NCBI GenBank assembly: GCA_903899795.1
Contig: CAIUKX010000136.1
Location: 1-10,412, forward strand
Source: an uncultured Flavobacteriales bacterium
GTDB taxonomy: Bacteria > Bacteroidota > Bacteroidia > Flavobacteriales_D > Crocinitomicaceae
Length of the DNA: 10,412 nt
Direction: 5' to 3'
The notes below the pieces were generated by a model. The model was given only the letters and a program-made list of their open reading frames with translations, was not told where the DNA came from and did no database searches. Positions 1 through 5,052 of this stretch are shown in pieces (within the stretch, counting starts at the first letter, position 1; every line of letters begins with the position of its first letter). A program made the position numbers and the translations under genes.

Positions 1-146
1 CCTCTCTTTTTCTTATCTAATTCCTCTATAATTACTGGGGCAAAAATTAAAACGCATTTTTCTTCCGAAATTAAAGTTGACCAAGGTATATTTTCAACAT
101 TTTGAAAATGTAAAATAATATTAGTGTCTAGGAAAACTCTTTTCAT
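1..146 (-). CDS. PIN-domain protein (DUF4935-like), C-terminus outside window
   Basis: Only the first 48 codons are present; the frame is open to the left edge. The start ATG (146-144) overlaps the TGA of the upstream HTH gene in an ATGA junction, which argues for translational coupling. The N-terminus shows the first PIN strand, MKRVFLDTNIILHF, with the metal-binding Asp7 followed by Thr-Asn. Further on, APVIIEELDKKKR carries the second acidic position followed by a basic helix start. PIN domains are Mg-dependent nucleases, usually acting on RNA, and often serve as toxins. The spacing and the IPWSTL segment between the two motifs remind me of the larger DUF4935 PIN-like proteins rather than short VapC toxins, but this is from memory. 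The remaining acidic active-site residues lie outside the window, so activity cannot be judged. Confidence 0.8.
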   Translation of the reverse strand, partial: MKRVFLDTNIILHFQNVENIPWSTLISEEKCVLIFAPVIIEELDKKKR

Positions 147-463
147 TCTGATTTTCGATTCTTCACATCCCTAATCAACGCATCAATCGTAGTCAAAATT
201 CGTTCTTGATCTTCAGGGCTGAGTTTTTTAATTTCGGCTAAGCGGTCATCCACATCATTCCTGAACATTTCACCTTTTCCGATCAGTAGCCATTCGATGT
301 TTAAATTAGGGTATATCTCTAATATTTTTTCAATTTTATCGACACCAACACTTTTGGAGATACTATTAACGTAGCCATTTGTTACTTCAATTGATTTTTC
401 AAATCCTGAAATAGTCAAGCCTAAGCTATCAATGTACTTTTTTAATCTCTCTTTTACAGTCAT
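143..463 (-). CDS. XRE/CI-like helix-turn-helix transcriptional regulator
   Basis: A 106-residue soluble protein. Residues 1-65 resemble the small phage-CI-like DNA-binding proteins common in Bacteroidota: an MTVKERLKKYIDSLGL opening, a recognition-helix region around ISGFEKSIEVTNGYVNSI, and the typical NLNIEWLLIGKGEMF segment where the helical bundle closes. The C-terminal 35 residues (LSPEDQERILTTIDALIRDVK) are a charged helix, probably for dimerisation; there is no peptidase domain. The ATG at 463-461 fits the usual family start. The gene ends in a 4-base overlap with the PIN-domain gene. Two 17-bp palindromes lie 31 and 63 bases upstream of the start, consistent with autorepression. The DNA-binding role is clear from the family; a role as antitoxin or repressor for the PIN gene is inference. 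Confidence 0.88.
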   Translation of the reverse strand: MTVKERLKKYIDSLGLTISGFEKSIEVTNGYVNSISKSVGVDKIEKILEIYPNLNIEWLLIGKGEMFRNDVDDRLAEIKKLSPEDQERILTTIDALIRDVKNRKSE

Positions 464-493
464 AATCAGCGATTCAAGATTTAATCAATATTT

Positions 494-542
494 TTAGATT
501 ATTTCTCTAATTTTATTTGTTTTTATTAGAGTTTTTCTCTAA
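494..542. promoter_or_regulatory. Pair of 17-bp palindromic operator candidates
   Basis: TTAGATTATTTCTCTAA (494-510) and TTAGAGTTTTTCTCTAA (526-542) match at 15 of 17 positions. Each has 6-bp arms (one mismatch in the first copy) around a 5-base centre. Their starts are 32 bp apart, about three helical turns, so dimers bound at both would sit on the same face of the helix. They lie in the divergent region just upstream of the HTH gene, where a repressor's own sites are expected. Binding by that regulator is inference. Confidence 0.6.
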
Positions 543-544
543 GT

Positions 545-561
545 TTGTTTTATCGAAACAA
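545..561. repeat. Third short palindrome, TTGTTT-N5-AAACAA
   Basis: A perfect 6-bp inverted repeat with a 5-base centre, beginning two bases after the second operator candidate. It has the same overall length (17 bp) as the two operators but unrelated half-sites. It could be a site for another protein, or chance in AT-rich DNA. Confidence 0.3.
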
Positions 562-698
562 TGTAAATATAACAACATCTCAAAAATAGTCAAAAAAACA
601 AATTAGTCAGCAATTCATCATCACGCCAAACGGCTAAATGGTCGAAGGATCAAATTCAATAATTCAACATTTAACATCCAACATTCAAAATTATTCCA

Positions 699-911
699 AT
701 GGTTACACTCACTAAAAACAAAATCATCCTCGAGATAGAAGACGATTCGCCGGAAGAATTACTCTTCGAGTTCAAACATTCGCTTATCCATGTCTTACAA
801 CACCTGGATTTTAAAGCACCCAACATCAAAGATTTGGAAAGTTCACATTATTTCGTTCTCCGCATTTTACAAGAACTCATAGAGGAGGAAAATCTACAAC
901 GAGTAGGGTAG
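699..911 (+). CDS. Small conserved-type hypothetical protein, 70 aa
   Basis: I do not recognise the function. The 70-residue product opens with MVTLTKNKIILEIEDDSPEE, a pattern of a basic start, a hydrophobic strand and an acidic loop. An amphipathic helical stretch rich in Leu, His and Phe follows, and the end is acidic (ELIEEEN). There is no signal peptide, membrane segment or cysteine. The MxTLTKNKxxxEIE opening resembles small hypothetical proteins I recall from other Bacteroidota, which favours a real gene, but I cannot search for this. The start ATG has no Shine-Dalgarno, as is normal for the phylum; the upstream leader is AT-rich. The gene is divergent from the HTH-PIN pair and may share its operator region. 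No other gene lies within 800 bases downstream. Confidence 0.6.
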   Translation: MVTLTKNKIILEIEDDSPEELLFEFKHSLIHVLQHLDFKAPNIKDLESSHYFVLRILQELIEEENLQRVG

Positions 912-1122
912 AGGGATCCAAAATAGTAAGAAAGGATATAGATCGGCCTTGTATTTCATGATTTTACAACGCATTGAAAAGCGCTAATGAATGAGATAGC
1001 TCATGGAGCTTGCGGAAGGAGATCACCGATTGAATCGCGTTTCAAAAGGCAGTAAAAGAATTTGCAGAAATAACCTTACTTCTATGAAGGAACAAAAAAT
1101 GCAAATTCAATGAAATACACAG

Positions 1123-1161
1123 CCTTGACTTTTTGTTTCTTTTGGGTCAAGCCAAAAGAAA
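1123..1161 (+). repeat. Hairpin with complementary loop and upstream arm
   Basis: TTTCTTTTGG (1136-1145) and CCAAAAGAAA (1152-1161) form a perfect 10-bp stem. The 6-base loop GTCAAG (1146-1151) is exactly complementary to CTTGAC at 1124-1129, just upstream of the stem. The pairings therefore interlock as in a pseudoknot, or alternate between two hairpins. Palindromes built on a CTTGA / TCAAG core with A/T-rich arms seem familiar from Bacteroidota intergenic DNA, so this may be a dispersed repeat. It is 210 bases past the small gene, too far to be its obvious terminator. Confidence 0.5.
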
Positions 1162-1224
1162 ATGAATATATTTTTAGTCAATATCATTGTTATAGGATTA
1201 ATAATAGTATTTGTTTGATAAGTC

Positions 1225-1518
1225 AATCTTGTGAAGGGTTTTATGAATCTTGCGAAGGGAGTTTGTAATCTCGCGGAGGGAGTTGTGAATCTCGTGGAGG
1301 GAGTTGTGAAACTAGCGGAGGGATTTTAGAATCTTGCGGTTGCAGTTTGGAAACTAGCGGTTGTAGTTTAGAATCTTGGGGTTGCAGTCTGGAAACTAGC
1401 GGTTGTAGTTTGGAAGCTAGCAGTTGTAGTATAGAATCTTGAGGTTACAGTCTGGAAACTAGCGGTTGTAGTTTGGAAACTCTCAGTTGTAGCTAGGAAA
1501 CAAGCAATGGTAGTCCAC
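1225..1518. repeat. 21-bp tandem repeat array, 14 units
   Basis: Fourteen contiguous units of exactly 21 bp start at 1225, 1246, 1267, 1288, 1309, 1330, 1351, 1372, 1393, 1414, 1435, 1456, 1477 and 1498; the last is badly decayed. Units begin AA(A/T)CT(A/T)G. Units 1-5 carry a GAAGGG or GGAGGG core (subfamily A); units 6-13 carry a GTTG-type core, mostly CGGTTGTAGTTTGG (subfamily B). Units 9 and 12 are identical, and units 8-10 align with 11-13, giving a 63-bp higher-order repeat. AATCTTG and AAACTAG units tend to alternate. No insertion or deletion occurs in 294 bp. The array lacks the spacers of a CRISPR. Function is unknown. Confidence 0.9.
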
Positions 1519-1649
1519 CATAAAGTGTGTAAACAAAGAATAAGAGACTTCTAAATCTTTTGTACTCTGTGCCTCCTTTGGGACCTCCATCGTCTTTGCA
1601 AAGCTTTAGCGGAGCAAGGTGTGGTTAAAATACCGGTTTCCGACCTGTG

Positions 1650-1683
1650 AATTATGTATCCCTCCCAAATAATTATGTAACCC
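1650..1683. repeat. Two 13-bp direct repeats 21 bp apart
   Basis: AATTATGTATCCC (1650-1662) and AATTATGTAACCC (1671-1683) match at 12 of 13 positions, with starts 21 bp apart (two helical turns). They lie about 80-110 bases upstream of the OmpA-like gene and could be tandem binding sites for a regulator. No experimental or family evidence supports this. Confidence 0.35.
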
Positions 1684-1762
1684 ATTTGCACCAAAGAAAA
1701 TGAACCTTTGTGTATCTCATTTCGATTGATCCTTCAAAACAAAAGAGATTAAAAAATTGGTT

Positions 1763-2683
1763 ATGAAAAACAAAGCACTATTATTACTACTCATTCTGAC
1801 AACTACTGTCACAAAATTAATCGCACAAGTTGAAACACCGGAATACGACCGTACATTGGGTGATGCCAGTGTTTTTATGAAAGACAAGAAAATGGAAGAG
1901 GCATTGCCCTTGTATTTACAATTGATAAAAAAGGACACCTTGAATTTCTTTGTCAATTATCAAATTGGAATCTGTTACCTCAATTCAAGAGGCGAAAAAG
2001 CAAAGGCAATTCCTTATTTAGAGCGTGCCGTTAAATGCGATGGAAAATGCGCAATGATGGATAAAAAAATGCAGATCACAGCGATATCCTATCTAGGAGA
2101 TGCTTATCATTCAGCCTATCAGTTTGATTTAGCAATGGAAACCTATAAAAAATACAAGCATGCATTGCCTCCTAACAAAGAAGAGCATCTCGAAAAAGAA
2201 ATCAATCGAAAAATAGTAACTTGTATCGTCGGGAAAGAATTGATGGCAAATCCAGTGGACGTGAAGATCGAAGACATGGGTGCGAACATCAATTCACCCT
2301 ATCCAGATTATTCCCCTGTTTTATCAGCTGATGAATCTACCGTGATTTTTACAACGCGAAGACCTGAAAGAGAGATCAAGCACGCACCGGGAGCAGATAC
2401 AACCAATGAAAACATTTACATCGCCTATAAAAAAGATACAGTTTGGACGAAAGCCCAATCCATCGGATCATCCATCAATACAGATGGAAACGAAGCTTCT
2501 GTAGGTATTTCAGTAGACGGACAAATCATTTTGATTTACAAAGATGACAGTGGAGGAGGAGATTTGTTTTCAACCAGCTTGAACGGCGATAAATGGTCAG
2601 TTCCGGTACGATTCAACGACAATATCAATACAAAAGGTTGGGAGCCGAGTGCCTTCATTTCTGCTGATGGAATGACTTTGTAA
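1763..2683 (+). CDS. N-terminal fragment of the OmpA-like gene (signal peptide, TPR, propeller blades 1-3)
   Basis: This is the part that ordinary translation would produce: 306 residues ending ISADGMTL in the middle of the third propeller blade. It retains the export signal and the TPR-like helices but loses half the propeller and the peptidoglycan anchor. It is therefore unlikely to fold as a normal family member. Confidence 0.75.
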   Translation: MKNKALLLLLILTTTVTKLIAQVETPEYDRTLGDASVFMKDKKMEEALPLYLQLIKKDTLNFFVNYQIGICYLNSRGEKAKAIPYLERAVKCDGKCAMMDKKMQITAISYLGDAYHSAYQFDLAMETYKKYKHALPPNKEEHLEKEINRKIVTCIVGKELMANPVDVKIEDMGANINSPYPDYSPVLSADESTVIFTTRRPEREIKHAPGADTTNENIYIAYKKDTVWTKAQSIGSSINTDGNEASVGISVDGQIILIYKDDSGGGDLFSTSLNGDKWSVPVRFNDNINTKGWEPSAFISADGMTL

Positions 2684-2722
2684 TTCACCAGCAACCGCGA
2701 AGGTGGTTTTGGAGGAAGGGAT

Positions 2723-3724
2723 TTGTATTCCAGTAACAAACTGCCCGATGGAGAATGGGCGAAAGCGATAAATCTCGGTCCCAATATCAATACCGAATTC
2801 GACGAAGATGCACCATTCATTCATCCCGATGGTGTCACTTTGTACTTCAGTTCCAACGGTCACAATACAATGGGAGGATTCGACATCTTTTCAACCCGCT
2901 TGTATCCAAATGGTGTTTGGGGGAATCCGATCAACGTAGGTTACCCGATCAACTCACCCGAAGATGATATTTATTATGTAGTGAGTCCCAATAACGAAAG
3001 AGCCTATTATTCTTCCTTCAAAAAAGGAGGTTTGGGCGAAAAGGACAATTATATGATTACGTTCAAAAAATTCGTAGAACCACCTTTAACCGTTATGAGA
3101 GGTGGTGTCACCGATCCGGAAGGGAAAGTTCCTTTGGTCGTAGACATAACCGTTACCGATAATGCAACCGGAACAGTTGTCGGGAAATATCATTCTAATT
3201 CATTGACAGGGAACTATTTGTTTGTACTTCCCTCAGGAAAAAATTACAACGTTACCTATGAAACAGAAGGATATTTGTTTCACTCGATGAATATCGACGC
3301 ATCATTGAATTCCAATTATTACCAGATTCATGAACCGATCCAATTACAGCCGATTGTCGTTGGTTCGAAAATCGTATTGAACAACATCTTTTTCGATTTT
3401 GACAAAGCAACGCTACGTCCGCTTTCGAATGTAGAACTCAATAAACTGTTTGAACTTCTCATCAAATATCCGGGAATGATCATCGAAATTTCAGGACATA
3501 CAGATTCGAAAGGAACCTCAGAATATAACCAGAAACTATCCCAGGAAAGATCACAAGCAGTGGTCGATTATCTAATCGGAAGAAACATCAATAAAAACCG
3601 AATGGTAGCCAAAGGTTACGGTGAATCTGAACCTGTTGCCCCAAATACAAATAAGGATGGTTCCGACAATCCTGTAAACAGGCAATTGAACCGTCGTGTA
3701 GAATTGAAAATCATCGGAATGTAG
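2723..3724 (+). CDS. C-terminal fragment of the OmpA-like gene (blades 4-5, CRD-like fold, OmpA domain)
   Basis: This is the downstream half of the same frame. The TTG at 2723 is the first possible start after the TAA, but it is a normal internal Leu codon of the intact protein (RDLYSS). Separate translation would give 333 residues without a signal peptide, so the product would stay in the cytoplasm. I treat this as part of the broken gene, not an independent one. Confidence 0.6.
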   Translation: MYSSNKLPDGEWAKAINLGPNINTEFDEDAPFIHPDGVTLYFSSNGHNTMGGFDIFSTRLYPNGVWGNPINVGYPINSPEDDIYYVVSPNNERAYYSSFKKGGLGEKDNYMITFKKFVEPPLTVMRGGVTDPEGKVPLVVDITVTDNATGTVVGKYHSNSLTGNYLFVLPSGKNYNVTYETEGYLFHSMNIDASLNSNYYQIHEPIQLQPIVVGSKIVLNNIFFDFDKATLRPLSNVELNKLFELLIKYPGMIIEISGHTDSKGTSEYNQKLSQERSQAVVDYLIGRNINKNRMVAKGYGESEPVAPNTNKDGSDNPVNRQLNRRVELKIIGM

Positions 3725-3746
3725 AGACGTAACATTGTTACGTCTC
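3721..3746. repeat. REP-like palindrome, copy 1, overlapping the OmpA-like stop codon
   Basis: GAGACGTAAC (3724-3733) and GTTACGTCTC (3737-3746) pair perfectly over 10 bp around an ATT loop. The element starts GTAGAGACG, and the TAG in this motif (3722-3724) is the stop codon of the OmpA-like frame. It is related to the second palindrome immediately downstream. GTAGAG-type palindromes of this kind are, as I recall, dispersed in many copies in some Bacteroidota and cyanobacteria. Confidence 0.75.
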
Positions 3747-3749
3747 CCG

Positions 3750-3792
3750 AAATATTGTAGAGGCGTTGCATTGCAACGCCTCTACAATATTT
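3750..3792. repeat. REP-like palindrome, copy 2; possible terminator
   Basis: A perfect 20-bp stem (3750-3769 with 3773-3792) surrounds the loop ATT. The core GTAGAGGCGTTGC / GCAACGCCTCTAC is flanked by AATATT arms. It shares the GTAGAGnCG frame and ATT loop with copy 1, and every arm difference is compensated. It lies between the end of the OmpA-like gene and the bamD promoter, so it could stop transcription. The T-tract after the stem is short (TTTT), so intrinsic termination is only possible. Confidence 0.75.
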
Positions 3793-3871
3793 TACCACCA
3801 ATACACGACCACCAATAAATACCTCCCAATATATTTCCTCAAAACACAACCCCGTACAAAAAAAATCTTCT

Positions 3872-3906
3872 TTAACACTTCTTAACACGATTTTGTTTTA
3901 ACTTTG
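3872..3906 (+). promoter_or_regulatory. Bacteroidota-type promoter of the bamD operon
   Basis: TAACTTTG at 3899-3906 matches the Bacteroidota -7 consensus TAnnTTTG exactly. Two copies of TTAACAC (3872-3878 and 3882-3888) lie 10 bp apart upstream; the first is about where the -33 region should be, although a canonical TTG is not there. The -7 element ends only six bases before the bamD ATG, so the transcript should have a leader of about 0-5 bases. Confidence 0.65.
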
Positions 3907-3912
3907 CTTCCA

Positions 3913-4725
3913 ATGAAATCAAAAATCTTCTTTTCGGCTCTATTCGCTCTGATCGTTCTTTCAGCTTGTTCCGGCTACAACAAGGTTGTAAAAGGTGACA
4001 ATTACGAACGCAAATTTCAGTTAGCGGATGAGTTGTACAACAAAAAACAATACATGCGCTGCGTTACTTTATACGAACAAGTATACCAGCGCGTTCCGAA
4101 GTCTGCAGAAGGTGAATTGGCGTATTACAGAATCGGAAAATCGTATTGGGCAGAGAAAGATTATAGCATGGCAGGTTATTATTTCGGGTCATTTTACCAA
4201 CGTTTCCCGTTCAGTGCAAGAGCGGAAGAGACAATGTTTTTGTCTGCAATGTGTTCAGTCTATAATTCTCCTCAATTTCACTTGGATCAAACGGATACAG
4301 AATTAGCGATCAACGATTTGCAGCAGTTCATCAATAAATATCCGAATTCAATCCTTGTCGATTCCTGTAATAAAGCGATGGATAAAATGCGTTTCAAGTT
4401 GGAAACGAAAGACTATCAAGCGATTAGGCAGTATTCAAAAACAGAGAATTTCAAGGCGGCAATCGCCACAGCAAGTACTTTTATGGTCGATTATTCTCGC
4501 TCTCAATACAAAGAAGAGGTGGGATACTTGTTGGTAAAGAATTCATACTTGCTGGTAAAAAACAGTATTGAAGAGAAAAAAAAGCAAAGAATAGAGGAAA
4601 CTATAGAAAGATATCGTAATTTTGTCCTTGAGTTTCCGGATTCAAAGTACAAAAAGGAGGTTGGCTCCATCAGCGATGCTATGGAAAAGCAACTTCAACA
4701 ATATAATTCGAAAAAAATAAATTAA
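3913..4725 (+). CDS. bamD: Outer membrane protein assembly factor BamD (lipoprotein)
   Basis: A 270-residue lipoprotein of the BAM complex, which inserts beta-barrel proteins into the outer membrane; BamD works with BamA on the periplasmic side. The N-terminus MKSKIFFSALFALIVLSAC is a lipoprotein signal peptide with lipobox LSAC and lipid-anchored Cys19. The rest is TPR helices: LADELYNKKQYMRCVTLYEQVYQ, then AYYRIGKSYWAEKDYSMAGYY, and near the end IERYRNFVLEFPDSKYKKEV. Length and order fit the Bacteroidota family. ATG 3913 is preferred over an in-frame TTG at 3904 because that TTG lies inside the -7 promoter element and would add residues before the signal peptide. It is the first gene of a six-gene unit, with omega starting two bases after its stop. 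Confidence 0.92.
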   Translation: MKSKIFFSALFALIVLSACSGYNKVVKGDNYERKFQLADELYNKKQYMRCVTLYEQVYQRVPKSAEGELAYYRIGKSYWAEKDYSMAGYYFGSFYQRFPFSARAEETMFLSAMCSVYNSPQFHLDQTDTELAINDLQQFINKYPNSILVDSCNKAMDKMRFKLETKDYQAIRQYSKTENFKAAIATASTFMVDYSRSQYKEEVGYLLVKNSYLLVKNSIEEKKKQRIEETIERYRNFVLEFPDSKYKKEVGSISDAMEKQLQQYNSKKIN

Positions 4726-4727
4726 GG

Positions 4728-5051
4728 ATGAACTTTAAAAACAGCACGGCAGAACGTTCGACAATTACAAGAGACACAGTTCACTTGGAAGAAGCTACAG
4801 GAAATATCTACGAATCTATCGTGGCTATGTCCAGACGTTCGAATCAAATTAGCACTGAGTTGAAAGAAGAGTTAACTCAAAAATTGCAAGAGTTCGCATC
4901 TTCAACGGATAATTTGGAAGAAATTTTTGAAAACAGAGAGCAAATCGAAATCTCTAAATTCTACGAAAAACTTCCAAAACCGGTATCAATGGCTATTGAT
5001 CAGTTGTTGAACAATGAAATATACTTACGTAAACCGGAAGTTAAAGAATAA
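4728..5051 (+). CDS. rpoZ: DNA-directed RNA polymerase omega subunit, Bacteroidota type
   Basis: A 107-residue soluble protein. NIYESIVAMSRRSNQIS (about 27-43) is the conserved helix of omega/Rpb6 that contacts the beta-prime subunit and helps RNA polymerase assembly. The later segment NLEEIFENREQIEISKFYEKLPKP is typical of the Bacteroidota form. The family is short and divergent from the E. coli protein, so I rely on the helix motif, the length and the genomic setting; from memory, bamD followed by omega and coaBC is usual in flavobacteria. The gene starts two bases after bamD and its stop is one base before the coaBC ATG, so co-transcription and coupled translation are very likely. Confidence 0.88.
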   Translation: MNFKNSTAERSTITRDTVHLEEATGNIYESIVAMSRRSNQISTELKEELTQKLQEFASSTDNLEEIFENREQIEISKFYEKLPKPVSMAIDQLLNNEIYLRKPEVKE

Positions 5052-5052
5052 G

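Larger units (their letters stand above)
912..1762. other. Gene-poor 850-bp intergenic stretch
   Basis: No convincing protein gene is seen on either strand. The stretch contains a hairpin element (1123-1161), a 21-bp tandem array (1225-1518) and a pair of 13-bp direct repeats (1650-1683), listed separately. The parts at 912-1120 and 1519-1649 show no clear structure. An isolated AGCTTGCGGAAGGAG at 1008-1022 faintly resembles an array unit and may be a decayed outlier. No clear TAnnTTTG promoter precedes the gene at 1763; the nearest is an imperfect AACCTTTG at 1703-1710. Confidence 0.7.
1763..3724 (+). pseudogene. PorE-like TPR/PD40/OmpA envelope protein, broken by in-frame TAA
   Basis: One frame of 653 codon positions spans this gene, with a single internal stop (TAA 2681-2683, position 307). 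Domains in order are: signal peptide (about 1-22, ending LIAQ, no lipobox Cys); a TPR-like helical region (about 30-150); five beta-propeller/PD40 blades (about 170-430) with repeated SADxxTLYFxSN and GGxDLFST motifs; a carboxypeptidase-regulatory-like fold (about 445-515, VTDPEGKVPL to TGNYLFVLPSGKNY); and an OmpA C-terminal peptidoglycan-binding domain (about 537-653) with DFDKATL, GHTDSKG and NRRVE. This order matches T9SS PorE and its many Bacteroidota paralogues, though PorE is a lipoprotein and this is not. The stop falls in blade 3, where the motif demands Tyr (TLYF), so TAC or TAT has become TAA. Everything after it is intact, which suggests a recent mutation or a base-call error. The upstream TTG at 1757 is a less likely start than ATG 1763. 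Confidence 0.85.

Noticed and set aside
658..695. AATAATT / AATTATT inverted repeat and repeated CAACATT words before the 70-residue gene
   Set aside because: Short, very AT-rich and with a long loop; expected by chance at this composition.
1225..1518. CRISPR array
   Set aside because: The 21-bp units are contiguous, with no unique spacers and no cas genes; it is a tandem repeat.
1551..1620. Possible decayed repeat or gene relic around the CTCTGTGCCTCCTTTGGGACC stretch
   Set aside because: No reading frame, no terminal repeats and no transposase-like residues were found.
1717..1956. Antisense reading frame opposite the OmpA-like gene start
   Set aside because: It mirrors the signal-peptide and TPR codons and has no recognisable domain; the same applies to the other long antisense frames over bamD, recN and GSCFA.
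4529..4573. Recent 21-bp duplication in bamD (YLLVKNS twice)
   Set aside because: The family normally has a similar YLxVKxxYLLxxNS pattern, so it aligns without an insertion.
5014..5052. Upstream ATG as the coaBC start
   Set aside because: It lies inside the omega gene in another frame; ATG 5053 directly after the omega stop gives the normal family N-terminus.
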